In this document: one piece after another, positions 10,553 to 20,524 of the stretch
How positions within the stretch are numbered: the stretch's first letter is position 1
Layout of the letters: each line of letters opens with the position of its first letter
Source of the DNA: CAVVIH01 sp963748295
GTDB taxonomy: Bacteria > Acidobacteriota > Vicinamibacteria > Vicinamibacterales > 2-12-FULL-66-21
Length of the DNA stretch: 64,000 nt
Direction of reading: 5' to 3'
Assembly: GCA_963748295.1 (NCBI GenBank)
Contig: CAVVIH010000005.1
Coordinates: forward strand, 868,001 to 932,000
Notes under the pieces: model-generated
What the model was told of the DNA's origin: nothing
Seen by the model: the letters and a program-made list of their open reading frames with translations, nothing else
Databases searched by the model: none
Program-made: the position numbers and the translations under genes

Positions 10553-11506
10553 CTAAGCCTCGGCGCGGTATTCGCCGTAGTAGTCGTATCCGTACCGGAC
10601 GTGCGGCAACGCATCGTCCGCCCGGTTGAGAATCACGCCCATGATGCGATCGCGGCCGAGCACGTTCACCGCCGACTTGATCACTTCGAGCGGCGTCTCT
10701 GCCGCTTCGACGACGAGCAGCACGGTGTCGACCAGCGACGTGAGCAGGTGCGCGTCAGACAGCATGCCGATCGGCGGCGTATCGACAATCACCCACTCGA
10801 ACGTCGATCCCGCCTCGTCGAGAACGTGGCGCATGCGGTTCGACGACAGCACGCTCATCGGATCGGGATCGGGCCGGCCGGCTGTCAGCACCGTGAGATG
10901 CTCGGTGACGCGAATGAGCGGCACCTTGCGCGGCGTATCGGAGCGCACGCCGTCGTTCAAGCCGCCCAGGTTCGGCAGCCGGAAGATTTCGTGCACGCAG
11001 GGACGGCGCAGATCGGCGTCGACCAGCAGCACCTGCCGCCGGTACGACTCGCTCAACGTCAGCGCGAGGTTGGCGGCGCTGAGCGTCTTGCCTTCACCCG
11101 GCAGCGCGCTCGTCACCATGATCACCCGCGTGCGGTTCTCAGACTGTGCGACGTGCAGCCGCGCCGCCAGACGGCGATACTGTTCGACCGACTGCGTGTT
11201 GCCCGAGCGCGTCATCAGCTTCTCGGACAGCGGCAGATCCGGCAGCGGCGGCTCGGGGTCGAGCAGCTGCACGCCCGTCTGCGCGTCGCCGGCAGGCTCT
11301 GACACCGCGTCGGCGGCGCCAGCAGCCGGTGCCGGAATCGGGCCCGGCAACTGGGCGGCTGCCACTTCGCGCCTCATTTCGATCGGCTCGCTCTCCAGTT
11401 CCGTCGGAAATACGAGGTCGGCGCCGTCGGCGGGACTCTGCGCCGGGGCGCTGGGTTCCGGGCGGAACGAACGGGCGCGAGCCAGGGCTTCGTCGATTCT
11501 TGACAT
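10553..11506 (-). CDS. BY-kinase-like polysaccharide tyrosine kinase (CpsD/CapB type)
   Basis: A 317-residue cytoplasmic ATPase. A variable, Ala/Pro-rich N-terminal third is followed by the kinase core: Walker A at TSALPGEGKTLSAANLA (about residue 135), Walker A' at VLLVDADLRRP and Walker B at WVIVDTPPIG. The C-terminus carries the tyrosine cluster RYGYDYYGEYRAEA that is the usual autophosphorylation target. These kinases pair with a Wzz/GumC-type chain-length protein and cycle its assembly; the partner is encoded two genes upstream at 12.5-14.1 kb. The kinase is a separate polypeptide, as in XrtA loci. The start at 11506 gives MSRIDEALARAR, the conserved N-terminal opening of this family. 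Confidence 0.9.
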   Translation of the reverse strand: MSRIDEALARARSFRPEPSAPAQSPADGADLVFPTELESEPIEMRREVAAAQLPGPIPAPAAGAADAVSEPAGDAQTGVQLLDPEPPLPDLPLSEKLMTRSGNTQSVEQYRRLAARLHVAQSENRTRVIMVTSALPGEGKTLSAANLALTLSESYRRQVLLVDADLRRPCVHEIFRLPNLGGLNDGVRSDTPRKVPLIRVTEHLTVLTAGRPDPDPMSVLSSNRMRHVLDEAGSTFEWVIVDTPPIGMLSDAHLLTSLVDTVLLVVEAAETPLEVIKSAVNVLGRDRIMGVILNRADDALPHVRYGYDYYGEYRAEA

Positions 11507-11529
11507 ACTCGAAATACCTCAACGTGACA

Positions 11530-12525
11530 TCAAAACAAGGAGAACCGCCGCCGGACCTTGAAATGCTCGAACAGGCCGCGCCCCGGTCCGGCAGCCGGCT
11601 TGGACGCCCCTGCCGCCTCCGGCACCGGCCCCTCTTCCGCGAACGTGGGCGCCGGCTCCGGTTCAGACAGGAACATCCCGGCGCCGCCGTTGTCGGCCAG
11701 CGATGTGTGCACGCCGTTGATATCGAAGTCGCGGCACACGTCGGAGACGATCTCGCGGTTGATCGGCCGGCGGTCGGCGGCAAAGCCGGAGATCATCGAG
11801 TTGTCGCACAGGACGCTGATGAGACGCGGGATGCCGCGCGAGTGCTCGTAGATGCAGTCGACCGCCTGGCGCGTGAACACCAGCGCGCTGTTGCCGCCGG
11901 CGATGCGAATGCGCGCGGCGATGTATTCGCCGGTCTCACGCGCGTCGAGCGGCCCCAGCTGGCAGCGCAGCGCCACCCGCTGCTTCAATTGACGCAGGGA
12001 CGGATGGTTCAACCGCTCGGCCAGCTCTGGCTGGCCGGCAAGCACCAGCGGGAGCAGCTTTTCCGTCGCGGTCTCGATGTTCGCGAGCAGCCGTACTTCT
12101 TCCAACAGGTCGAGCGGCAGGCTCTGCGCCTCGTCGATGACGAGACCGGTCAGCAGGCCGGCGGCGTGACGCTCGCCGAGCACGCGGGACATCTCTTCGA
12201 GCAGCGCGGTTTTCGACGAGCGCGCCCGCGACGACAGGCGGTAGGAGGCCGCGAGAAACTCGCAGAACTCGTTCCGGCTGAGCGTCGGGTTGTTGAGATA
12301 GGCGATGAGCGCGCCCTTCCCCTCGAGATCGCCGACGACGCTCCGGACGAGCGTCGTCTTGCCGGTCCCGGCCTCTCCAATCAGGAGGGTGAGTCCGCGA
12401 CGGCTGGCCAACCCGTACTGCAGGTTGCTCAACGCCTCGCGATGCTTGGTCGTCAGCAGCAGGAACCGCGGGTTCGGCGTCAGGTCGAACGGTCGCTCAC
12501 GAAGTCCGAAGAATCCTTCGTACAT
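11530..12525 (-). CDS. XrtA-associated AAA ATPase (ExeA/GspA-like)
   Basis: Starts at ATG 12525 (MYEGFFGLRERPFDLTPNP), overlapping the TAA of the chain-length gene by 1 bp. The N-terminal YEGFFGLRERPF opening, the Walker A GEAGTGKTTL near residue 49 and LVIDEAQSL (Walker B) place it in the ExeA-like AAA family, in the subgroup found in exosortase-linked polysaccharide loci. It has 331 residues with a low-complexity Pro/Ala tail and ends FEHFKVRRRFSLF. The family is thought to energise or regulate envelope assembly; for this subgroup the precise role is not known. Translational overlap with the chain-length protein suggests fixed stoichiometry. Confidence 0.88.
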   Translation of the reverse strand: MYEGFFGLRERPFDLTPNPRFLLLTTKHREALSNLQYGLASRRGLTLLIGEAGTGKTTLVRSVVGDLEGKGALIAYLNNPTLSRNEFCEFLAASYRLSSRARSSKTALLEEMSRVLGERHAAGLLTGLVIDEAQSLPLDLLEEVRLLANIETATEKLLPLVLAGQPELAERLNHPSLRQLKQRVALRCQLGPLDARETGEYIAARIRIAGGNSALVFTRQAVDCIYEHSRGIPRLISVLCDNSMISGFAADRRPINREIVSDVCRDFDINGVHTSLADNGGAGMFLSEPEPAPTFAEEGPVPEAAGASKPAAGPGRGLFEHFKVRRRFSLF

Positions 12526-14135
12526 TATTGAATCCACGCCTGGAAAAGCCGCAGCTTCCACGCAATCGCAGCCACGGACACCACGAGGGTCACCGCGCCG
12601 GCCGACATCAGCATCCAGCGGCGGCGTCCCACCTTCCGTCGATCCATCGTCGTCACCATCGTCGGGATCATCGCCACCACAGGCAGCGACAGTGCGACGA
12701 GGACGTCCGCTTCCGTCCGGAGCGAGGTATCGCGGTATTCGAGCAGACCGGCCACCGCAACCCCCAGACCGAGCCCGGCCAGCAGGCCCATCAGGGTGTA
12801 CCGCATACGGTCCGGACCTGACGGCCGCTCGGGAATGCGCGCGGGATCGACGATTCTGAACTGTTCGCCAACCTGAAGGCGCTCGAGGTTCACCGCCACT
12901 TCGGCTTCCCCCGCGCGCTTGGCGAGCTGTGAATAGCTCGCCTGCAGCGAGTCGTGATCGCGTTGCAGCTCGTTGAGCTCGACTTCGCGGGCGGGCGCGC
13001 GCTCCACGCGGGCGCGATAGTTCGCCATGACCGCCTGAAGCCGCTTCTCCTCCGCCTGGTGCGCGACCAGTCGGCGCTCGATGTTCTGCAGCTCCGCGCG
13101 CATCTGCGTGATACGCGACTGGCGGCTGGCTTCGGCCGGCGTCAGCGTCCGCGTCGCCTGTCCGTTCCCGGAAACCGGCTGCGCGAGCGCCTCGGCCTCC
13201 GCCTTCTTCTCGAGCGCCGCGATCTGTTTCTCAGCGGAGACGACGTCCGGATGATCGGCCTTGAACTTCAGCCGCAGAGCGCGGTAAGCGACCCGCGCCG
13301 ATTCGAGCTGCTCGGCGGCGGTGGCGCCGGCAGGCTGGCTCTTGCCGTCCTTGTCCGATTCGTGAGTAGGCGTGGCGATCACCGTTGCCATCTCGTCTCT
13401 AATCAGCTGCTCGAGCACGAGCTGACGTTCGCGGTCTTTGGCGGCCTTGTCGGCGAGCTGCTGCTGCTCGGCCGTCGTGCTGTTCATGATCTGCAGGTTC
13501 GACTGCACCTGACCCGGCAGCTCGCCGCCGTACAGCCGCTTGTAGGCTTCGAGCCGCTTTTCCTGTTCCTGCAGCTTCTTCCGCGCGTCGTCAGCCTGGC
13601 CCTTGAGGAATTCGGTATTGGAGAGGGCGTGCTGCTCGCGATCCTCGAGGTTCGCGTTCAGATACAGCGACGCGAGCCGATCGGCGACCTGCATCGCGGT
13701 CCGCGGGTTCTCGGACTCGAAGGTGACGATGAAGTGGTTCGGTTCGCCCTTACGCCCTTTCGCTTTCGTGACGTTCATGGCGGCGTCGGTGTTCATGTGG
13801 TCGACGACCTGCTCCATGAGCATCGTCTTTCGCTCTTCCGGGTAGAGGTTGAGCTCCTGGATGATTCGCTCGAGGTTCGAGCGGCTCATCAACCGCTGCT
13901 GAAGCCCCTGGAGACGCTCCGCCAGCGTGGTGTTCATCGTCTGGTCGACGACCTTCTCGGACACGCGCGGCGGAACGACGAGAATGGTCGCCGCCGACTG
14001 GTAGCGGTTCGGCAGGGACTGCGTCCAGATCGTGGTGGCAATCCCGAACACGATTGGCGGAATCGCAATGATCCACTTGCGGCGCCACGCCATCAGGAGG
14101 AAATCTTCGGGTTTGTAGCTCTTTCCGGGAATCAC
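12525..14135 (-). CDS. XrtA-system chain-length determinant protein (Wzz/GumC-like)
   Basis: A 536-residue inner-membrane protein. The first membrane helix follows the cytoplasmic N-terminus (RKWIIAIPPIVFGIATTIW, about residues 19-37), then a long periplasmic region predicted to be coiled coil (residues about 175-440, rich in Gln, Glu and Lys), the Pro-rich motif DPARIPERPSGPDR, and two C-terminal hydrophobic stretches (MGLLAGLGLGVAVAGLLEY; WMLMSAGAVTLVVSVAAIAW). This architecture sets polymer length and connects the cytoplasmic kinase to the export protein. The start is GTG 14135 behind AGGAGAGAG. Unusually for the family it has a second C-terminal membrane segment after the Pro-rich helix, as in exosortase-linked members. 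Confidence 0.9.
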   Translation of the reverse strand: MIPGKSYKPEDFLLMAWRRKWIIAIPPIVFGIATTIWTQSLPNRYQSAATILVVPPRVSEKVVDQTMNTTLAERLQGLQQRLMSRSNLERIIQELNLYPEERKTMLMEQVVDHMNTDAAMNVTKAKGRKGEPNHFIVTFESENPRTAMQVADRLASLYLNANLEDREQHALSNTEFLKGQADDARKKLQEQEKRLEAYKRLYGGELPGQVQSNLQIMNSTTAEQQQLADKAAKDRERQLVLEQLIRDEMATVIATPTHESDKDGKSQPAGATAAEQLESARVAYRALRLKFKADHPDVVSAEKQIAALEKKAEAEALAQPVSGNGQATRTLTPAEASRQSRITQMRAELQNIERRLVAHQAEEKRLQAVMANYRARVERAPAREVELNELQRDHDSLQASYSQLAKRAGEAEVAVNLERLQVGEQFRIVDPARIPERPSGPDRMRYTLMGLLAGLGLGVAVAGLLEYRDTSLRTEADVLVALSLPVVAMIPTMVTTMDRRKVGRRRWMLMSAGAVTLVVSVAAIAWKLRLFQAWIQ

Positions 14136-14147
14136 GTTAGCTCTCTC

Positions 14148-15484
14148 CTATCGAATGAGCGGAATCGTCGTGGTGATGCCAACCCGAACGCCGTTGCGCT
14201 GAGCCGACGGCGGTAGTCCGGGAGCGAGCGACGCCACATCCGTGAACTCGTAGTCGTAATAGAAGTAGCGGGCGAAGACGGCGAGCGATTGATTGAGCGC
14301 GTATTGCGCCTGCGTCGCCGCCGTGAGTGCCTGATAGGCAGCGCGCTTGTCGACGGTGCCATGCGCGTTGACCCAACCCGCCGAGAACGACAAGGTGAGG
14401 CGCCTGCTCACCAGCCCGCCGATCGTGCCCGTGACGGAATCCGTCAGGACCGGCTGGTCGAAGTCTTCACGAAGATTCAGCGCGCGCCGATATGCGGCGT
14501 TCGCCGTCCAGGTCCGGCCAAGTTCGTGAACCAGCTGTGCGCCGCCGATAAAGTGGAACAGCATCCGGGGATCGCTGGTCGCGTCGATCTGATCCGCAAC
14601 CTGCAGGGCCGAGCCAGTCGAAAAGGAAAACATGGTCCGCCGCGACAACGAGATCGCACGGGAATAGTCAACCCCGGCGTCGATGTTGTGAACCACGTGC
14701 GTCGAGTCGAGGTCGTCCGAGTTGACGCTCTCCGAGGTGTGACGGCCGTAGCCGAGCCGCAGCGTCGCGTGGGACGTCATTCGATGCCTGAAGCCGACAG
14801 AAAACGCATTGCTCCGGAAGTCGTCCGCGGTCGTCCTCGATGAAATCGACGTATCGGAAGCGGACGGCCGCGGTGAAATCGGAGCGGCTCTTGATCGCCT
14901 GGGAAAACGACACGGCCGCCGCATGGCGATAGGCCGTCTGCTGATACAGATCCAGGTCCGGATCGGCTGCGCCCGCGTCGGGATTGTCGGAGCCGTCGAT
15001 GCCGGGGAAAAGGTTCACCCGATAGTTCGGCGTATACGCAAACCCCTGATTCAGGTTCACCCGTGCGTGCTCCCAGAGGTCCGTCCCGATGGTTGAACGA
15101 CTCGTGGTAACTGGGCGCGCCATAGGACTGATCGGGGTAGTAGCGATACTGCGCACCAAGGTTCAGCCCCATGTTGTAGGCGTCGCGAGTCCTCGTGTAT
15201 CCCAGGGACGCCTGCGCGCCGGCGTAGTAGCCGCTAATCCGCTGTGACGGATCCGTCGATGGCCGGGAACCCTCGCCACCGGTAATGTCGTCGTCCCATG
15301 CGCCATACAACGACCCATTGAACATCAGCGACTGCGGCGCCTGCGGATCGGACGAACTGCCGAACAGTCCGCGATACGGCCGCCGCATTTCGGGCGAGTC
15401 GTCGCCGACCAACTGTGCCGATGCCTGGGCGGGCATCAGCGCAGCGGCGAACAACCACACGAGAGACTTCGCTGGATACTTCAT
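14148..15484 (-). CDS. Outer-membrane beta-barrel protein of the polysaccharide locus, frameshifted
   Basis: ATG 15484 gives a signal peptide MKYPAKSLVWLFAAALMPA cleaved after QASA. The mature part is rich in alternating aromatic/polar strands (YYAGAQASLGYTRTRDAYNM, RYVDFIEDD, MFSFSTGSALQVADQ) ending in a strand with terminal TTIPLIR, as expected of a beta-barrel. Two indels are seen, near 15095 and 14822; joining frames gives about 445 residues. It resembles the outer-membrane proteins that sit next to the Wza-like export gene in exosortase-type loci, and may be the channel for the polymer. Family membership is judged from context and strand pattern, so it is less sure than its neighbours. 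Confidence 0.72.
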
Positions 15485-15492
15485 GGCGGTCA

Positions 15493-15522
15493 CTGATAGC
15501 TGATAGCTGACGGCTGATAAGC
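15493..15522. repeat. TGATAGC-type dispersed repeat in an operon gap
   Basis: CTGATAGCTGATAGC followed by TGACGGCTGATAAGC lies in the 41-bp gap between the export gene and the barrel gene. Nearly the same sequence, with the same internal GACGG interruption, recurs at 27251-27273 between boxC and boxB, where it pairs with an inverted copy. Confidence 0.7.
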
Positions 15523-15525
15523 GGC

Positions 15526-16158
15526 CTACGGCACGATGACCACGTCGCCAGGCTTCAGCTCGATGTTCTGCTTCAGGTTCTTCCCTTGTGAAATGTCCTT
15601 GTAGTTGAAGTTGAAGGAAACCTGCTTGCCGTTCTCGTTGCGGACGATGAGGATCTTCTTGGCGTCGGCGAACTCGTGGAGGCCGCCGGCAATCGAGATC
15701 AGCTGCAGCACGGTCGTTGACGAGATCAGCGGATACGCGCCGGGCTTCTGCACCATGCCGGTGATGTGGGCCTTGCGGCTGTTGATGGCTTTCACCACCA
15801 CCGTGACGTTCGGATCCTCGAGGTACTTCGTCGCCGCTTTCATCACCACCTCGCGCAGCTGCTCCGGCGTCAGGCCGGCCGCCGCCAGGTCGTTCAACAG
15901 CGGCATCGAGATCTGTCCGTCGGGGCGCACGATGAAATCGCCGGACATCTCCTGGTTGCGCCAGAACACGACGTTGATGACGTCCTCCGGTCCGATGACA
16001 TATCCCGCCGGCAGCGGGACGCCGGCCGCCGCGACGGCTGGTGCGCCGTTCGGCGTCGCCTGCGGCGCCTGGGCCTGGGCAGCCGCCGGCATCGACGACC
16101 CGGCCACGACGGTCACCATCAGCACACCCGAACCGATGATCTGCAACTGTTTCTTCAC
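15526..16158 (-). CDS. Polysaccharide biosynthesis/export protein (Wza-like, SLBB domain)
   Basis: A 210-residue secreted protein. An N-terminal signal (MKKQLQIIGSGVLMVTVVAG, Ala-rich cleavage area) is followed by a short linker and the poly_export domain starting LPAGYVIGPEDVINVVFWRN (about residues 50-70), with VRPDGQISMPLLNDLAAAGLT, then a single SLBB-like domain (AHITGMVQKPGAYPL). The protein ends ELKPGDVVIVP, the usual terminus for the family. It forms the outer-membrane/periplasmic export ring for polymer. No lipobox Cys is visible, unlike classical Wza. It is the first structural gene of the minus-strand polysaccharide operon downstream of the sigma-54 regulator. Confidence 0.9.
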   Translation of the reverse strand: MKKQLQIIGSGVLMVTVVAGSSMPAAAQAQAPQATPNGAPAVAAAGVPLPAGYVIGPEDVINVVFWRNQEMSGDFIVRPDGQISMPLLNDLAAAGLTPEQLREVVMKAATKYLEDPNVTVVVKAINSRKAHITGMVQKPGAYPLISSTTVLQLISIAGGLHEFADAKKILIVRNENGKQVSFNFNYKDISQGKNLKQNIELKPGDVVIVP

Positions 16159-16209
16159 GTGCGCGCTCCTCTACGGTCTCCGCCGCGCGTTTTCTGCGCG
16201 GTGGGGCAT

Positions 16210-17283
<1,074 letters not shown>

Positions 17284-17322
17284 CTGTTAATCCCTCTTGC
17301 CACTGCCGGAGATTCCTGGCCG

Positions 17323-17649
17323 TCAATTGCCTGCGCGCCGCAAGAACTGCTCGAGCGCCTCCTGATGCCGCGCCTGCGACGGCGTGAGCGTCAGGCCGAC
17401 GAAATGTGTCTGCCCCGTCGGCGGCTGCTCCCGTCTGACTTCAACCTGCCCTTCGAACTGACTGCCCGCGAGCGGGACCTGAATCCGTCCGCGCGTGCCG
17501 ACCGGCAGCCGCTCGTCGGCGGCGAGAAGCGCGCCGGTTCCGCTGATATCGACGACGCGGATCCGAATCCGCCGTCCAAGCCGGAATTCGAACCGGCCGT
17601 GTGTGTCGACCCGCGGCGTTCGCCGCCGTTCCTGGAACTCGCCCGCCAC
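17323..17649 (-). CDS. PilZ domain protein
   Basis: A 108-residue single-domain protein. RRRTPRVDTHGRFEF supplies the RxxxR arginines and VVDISGTGALLAA the D/NxSxxG motif, which together bind cyclic di-GMP in PilZ domains. It lies 39 bp upstream of the sigma-54 activator gene and 1 bp after a second PilZ gene. The pair suggests that cyclic di-GMP modulates polysaccharide transcription or export. The partner protein cannot be told from sequence. The start at 17649 gives MAGEFQERRRTPR, with no other plausible start nearby. Confidence 0.85.
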   Translation of the reverse strand: MAGEFQERRRTPRVDTHGRFEFRLGRRIRIRVVDISGTGALLAADERLPVGTRGRIQVPLAGSQFEGQVEVRREQPPTGQTHFVGLTLTPSQARHQEALEQFLRRAGN

Positions 17650-17650
17650 G

Positions 17651-18007
17651 CTAAACCTCCGCCGAAACGCTGCCGTCAGCCAGTTCCATGTACCGGACGA
17701 TTGCTTCCTCGACGCCCGGCGACAGCTTCAGAAACTCCACGCCAATCAGAAACCGTGAGCGTCCGGCCGGCGTTGCGATGGCCCGGCTGTGACAGACGCG
17801 AATCTGGACCAGATGCGGCTGGTTGTCCGCCATCGCGGTGACCCAGTGCACCGAATCGGGCGCCAGCGGCAGCGGCGAGTCGAGCAGCGCGCCGCCGCGA
17901 CCCAGGTTCTGCACGAGCATCGAGGCGGTCGCGTCGATGCTGCCCCAGAGGTCGCCAACGATCTCGAACCGCGGCTTGCTCCGGCGATCCCCGATCCTCC
18001 GCTTCAT
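17651..18007 (-). CDS. PilZ-like domain protein
   Basis: ATG 18007 gives MKRRIGDRRSKPRFEIVG; an alternative GTG at 18034 would add nine residues. The RxxxRF opening and LVQNLGRGGALLDS (N-x-GxGG in place of D/NxSxxG) fit a PilZ fold with a slightly divergent second motif, so cyclic di-GMP binding is likely but not certain. Of 118 residues, the C-terminal part (RFLIGVEFLKLSPGVEEAIVRYM) matches the usual last strand and helix. Its stop is 1 bp from the next PilZ gene, so they form one unit with the sigma-54 gene downstream. Confidence 0.78.
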   Translation of the reverse strand: MKRRIGDRRSKPRFEIVGDLWGSIDATASMLVQNLGRGGALLDSPLPLAPDSVHWVTAMADNQPHLVQIRVCHSRAIATPAGRSRFLIGVEFLKLSPGVEEAIVRYMELADGSVSAEV

Positions 18008-18157
18008 CCTGCCGCCCGCTGCTGCTTCCGGCACGGCCCCATTGCCGCGACGCCTCTGGCCCTATCCAACGCGCCAGAAACGCGCCTGAACACAGACCTC
18101 GCCCACGACGTCCCGCGGGACGCACGATCAGCACGTTCACAGGAGTTGCGATGTGAA

Positions 18158-18282
18158 GCGACCCCGCGACGGTGAAGCGGGCCTGTGGTCTACAACGGCT
18201 ACGAGTTGCTGGGCGAACGGAGCTGTAGCAAAGAAGTCGCCATGAATTCGGCGAATTTTGTCATCCGTGACAAGGCCTTTTT
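18158..18282 (+). ncRNA. Candidate structured RNA with intrinsic terminator
   Basis: The 618-bp gap 18035-18652 has no convincing gene. Within it, three short helices nest: GCGAC 18158-18162 with GTCGC 18236-18240, CCCGC 18163-18167 with GCGGG 18177-18181, and CTACA 18190-18194 with TGTAG 18224-18228. They are followed by the hairpin TTGTCA-TCCG-TGACAA (18258-18273) and GGCCTTTTTT. The region is less GC-rich than its surroundings. No match to a known riboswitch consensus could be made by eye, and the helices are short, so this is only a candidate. Confidence 0.3.
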
Positions 18283-18450
18283 TCTGCGGTATTTGCGCCG
18301 CACTTGTGGCTTTTTCAGGTGGCTTGTGTCTCCCTCTGGGGGGTTCTTTGCGCCCAGGACGGGGGTTCGGAGAAGAAAAAAGTCTGCTGAGGGGATGATA
18401 TCGGCCTGGCGGATGTTTTCCTGTATATCCAAAGAGATAGAGGCAGAAGC

Positions 18451-18597
18451 CTAGGGCGAGTGCGTCAGGAGGTCGTACGCGAAGCGAGCCAGGCGGCGCA
18501 GACCAGCGAGGATGCGCCTGACGAATCCGGCGGCCCTGGGGTCTGCGGCGGCCTCCTGAGCGGGGTCGCGGACCACTACGGCCGGGCTCTCGCGCAT
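18451..18597 (-). CDS. Possible small protein downstream of the GAF/GGDEF gene
   Basis: ATG 18597 opens a 48-residue frame beginning MRESPAVVVRDPAQEA and ending in a basic amphipathic helix (RRILAGLRRLARFAYDLL). It lies 56 bp after the stop of the GAF/degenerate-GGDEF gene on the same strand. No family is recognised and the ribosome site is weak, so this may be a chance frame in GC-rich DNA. Confidence 0.25.
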   Translation of the reverse strand: MRESPAVVVRDPAQEAAADPRAAGFVRRILAGLRRLARFAYDLLTHSP

Positions 18598-18652
18598 GTG
18601 TGCGCTTATCCTACCGCAGCGCGCAAGCCGCACGCGTCCGATTGTCGCGGAC

Positions 18653-20419
18653 TCAGTTTCGCAGCTCGAAGTTCTGAACGTGGCGAAGCGCGTGGGCGAT
18701 GAGCGCGTCGGCTGACGGCACCTCCGGCGAAAATGTCGCCTTGCCGACCTGCACCGCGATGACGCTGCTGGCGTCCTCGAGTGCCCCGAGACGGCTGCGC
18801 AGCCGCTTGATTACGGAATCGGCGCCCGCGGCTTCGGTGTGCACCAGCAGCACAGCGACGTGGCCGTCGCGAATTCGACCCATCAGGTCCGAGGCGCGCA
18901 GCTCCGCGCGAACAGCCGACACGATTGGCTCCATGCTGCGAATCGCGCTGCCGGATCCAATCACCACCAGACCGAGGCCAAGGTTGAATCGCCGGGCGCG
19001 TTCGATTTCTTCCTGAATCCGGAGCTCGAATGAGGAGACGTCGACTGCCTCGTCGAACAGCGATCCGCGGGATGCCAGGCCGGCGACCGCCTCGCGAAGC
19101 CACGGCCGCAACGCCTTGAGCCAGCTCGAAAGCTGCAGCGCCGCGGTTCGTCGGGCGCCACCCGACGCGAGCACGATCTGCACGCCGATTCCCGGGGAGA
19201 TCTCCACACACGCGGTATGACGATCTCCGTCGGATGCCGCCTCTTGAGATGACTCTGCGGTGCCCTTCGGCGCCGCCTCGGCCAGCGCCGCAATCGCGCG
19301 CTCCTGGCCTTCGTCAATCAGCGACACTCGCGCTTCGGTCGCGGCTGTCTCCGCCGCGAGCATTTCGAGCATCTTGAGGAGCACCCGCTCGGGCGCCCGG
19401 CCCGTTTCGTCGGCCACGGACGCGAGTTTCTGCTGCCACGCGTCGACCCGTCCAGATTCCTGCGCGTGCAGCTTGGCCGCGAGCACGCCGGCGATGGCGC
19501 CGAACGTCAGCTCGACGTCCTGATCGATCGCCCCCGCCAGGATCATCAGCCAGTCGGCGGGCGCTCCAATCGGCAGGATCAGCACTTCTTCCTTGCGCCC
19601 GAGCAGCCCCAGGTCCTCGAGGTCTCCGCCTGACGAAAACCGACGCGAGGCCACGAGCTTCTCGGCGCGTCCCCTGTCGATGCGGGCAGCGGCGGATCGC
19701 TGCTCCGCCCCGGGCAGGGTAGCGGCCAGCTGAAAGCTTCCGTCCGGCTGACGCTCGTAAATGCGGCAATCCGCATCGAACCAGAGGGAGGCGGCCTGGA
19801 TCACCGCCCGCATCGCATCCTGCTCCCCCTCCATTTTTCCGAGCTGCGCGAGGAAGCGAAGGATGCCGTGTGCGCGACGGGTGCGATAACGGGCGTCAGT
19901 GAGCTGTATGGTGAGGCTCAGGTCCGCTTCGAGCGCGGTTCGGGCGAGATGGCCGGCGCGCTCGATCTGACCGTGGGCCACGGAGGTCTGCTCCGCCGCA
20001 TGCACGCCGCGCTGCGACACGAGGAGCACGCCTGCGATCTGGCGCGACACGCGAAGCGGGAAGATGCCGATCGGTTTGCCGGTGCTGCGATCGATGCGGA
20101 TCTCCCCGCTTCGCAGGGATTTCGCCGTTTCCGCCGCGGTCCCCGGCTGGCCGATCGTGGGGCTCGAGTCGCCAAGGCCTGCCGGCACGAGCGGACGCAG
20201 ACTCGTGTCGAGGACCTCCATCGACACTTCGAGCTGCTCCTGCAGCATGTCGAGCAGGGCCCACGCCGGCTGGGAAAGGTTGAAAGGCTCGGGCATCTGC
20301 GGCACGGCCGAAGCGCGTCGTACGCACACCTCCGGGCCTGAGCGGTCCGAGTGCAAATCGGTAGCCACCAGTTGAGGTGGCTCTTTCAACACGCTAATTG
20401 TTGGGGAAGGTGTTGTCAC
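18653..20419 (-). CDS. GAF domain protein with degenerate GGDEF-like domain
   Basis: A 588-residue cytoplasmic protein. After a poorly conserved N-terminal sensor-like part (IAGVLLVSQRGVHA, a GAF-like strand), residues about 185-330 look like a GAF domain. The last 165 residues have the order of a diguanylate cyclase: FELRIQEEIERARRFNLGLG, then RASDLMGRIRDGHVAVLLVHT, where the catalytic GGDEF is replaced by RDGHV, then VQVGKATFSPEVPSADALI. Catalysis is therefore unlikely. Placed upstream of two PilZ genes and the exopolysaccharide activator, it could be a signal-sensing or cyclic-di-GMP-binding regulator. The start is GTG 20419. No transmembrane segment is visible. Function is inferred. Confidence 0.7.
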   Translation of the reverse strand: MTTPSPTISVLKEPPQLVATDLHSDRSGPEVCVRRASAVPQMPEPFNLSQPAWALLDMLQEQLEVSMEVLDTSLRPLVPAGLGDSSPTIGQPGTAAETAKSLRSGEIRIDRSTGKPIGIFPLRVSRQIAGVLLVSQRGVHAAEQTSVAHGQIERAGHLARTALEADLSLTIQLTDARYRTRRAHGILRFLAQLGKMEGEQDAMRAVIQAASLWFDADCRIYERQPDGSFQLAATLPGAEQRSAAARIDRGRAEKLVASRRFSSGGDLEDLGLLGRKEEVLILPIGAPADWLMILAGAIDQDVELTFGAIAGVLAAKLHAQESGRVDAWQQKLASVADETGRAPERVLLKMLEMLAAETAATEARVSLIDEGQERAIAALAEAAPKGTAESSQEAASDGDRHTACVEISPGIGVQIVLASGGARRTAALQLSSWLKALRPWLREAVAGLASRGSLFDEAVDVSSFELRIQEEIERARRFNLGLGLVVIGSGSAIRSMEPIVSAVRAELRASDLMGRIRDGHVAVLLVHTEAAGADSVIKRLRSRLGALEDASSVIAVQVGKATFSPEVPSADALIAHALRHVQNFELRN

Positions 20420-20524
20420 GACGACGGGTTCGCAGCCTCACGATCGTGGATGGCCGAACTATTTTCTACCTGTGAGCAGTCTTTTCAAGAGTAGTCGCCA
20501 GCATTCGAACCTTTTGCATTTCGA

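Noticed and set aside
18185..18454. An 89-codon plus-strand frame in the gap before the PilZ genes
   Set aside because: No family, no ribosome site and an unlikely amino acid mix; it covers the putative terminator hairpin.
18035..18652. Cyclic di-GMP (GEMM) riboswitch in the gap near the PilZ genes
   Set aside because: GCAAAG-like pieces exist on both strands, but the required GGCAAACC/GACGCAAAGCC/GGUAGC order could not be found.
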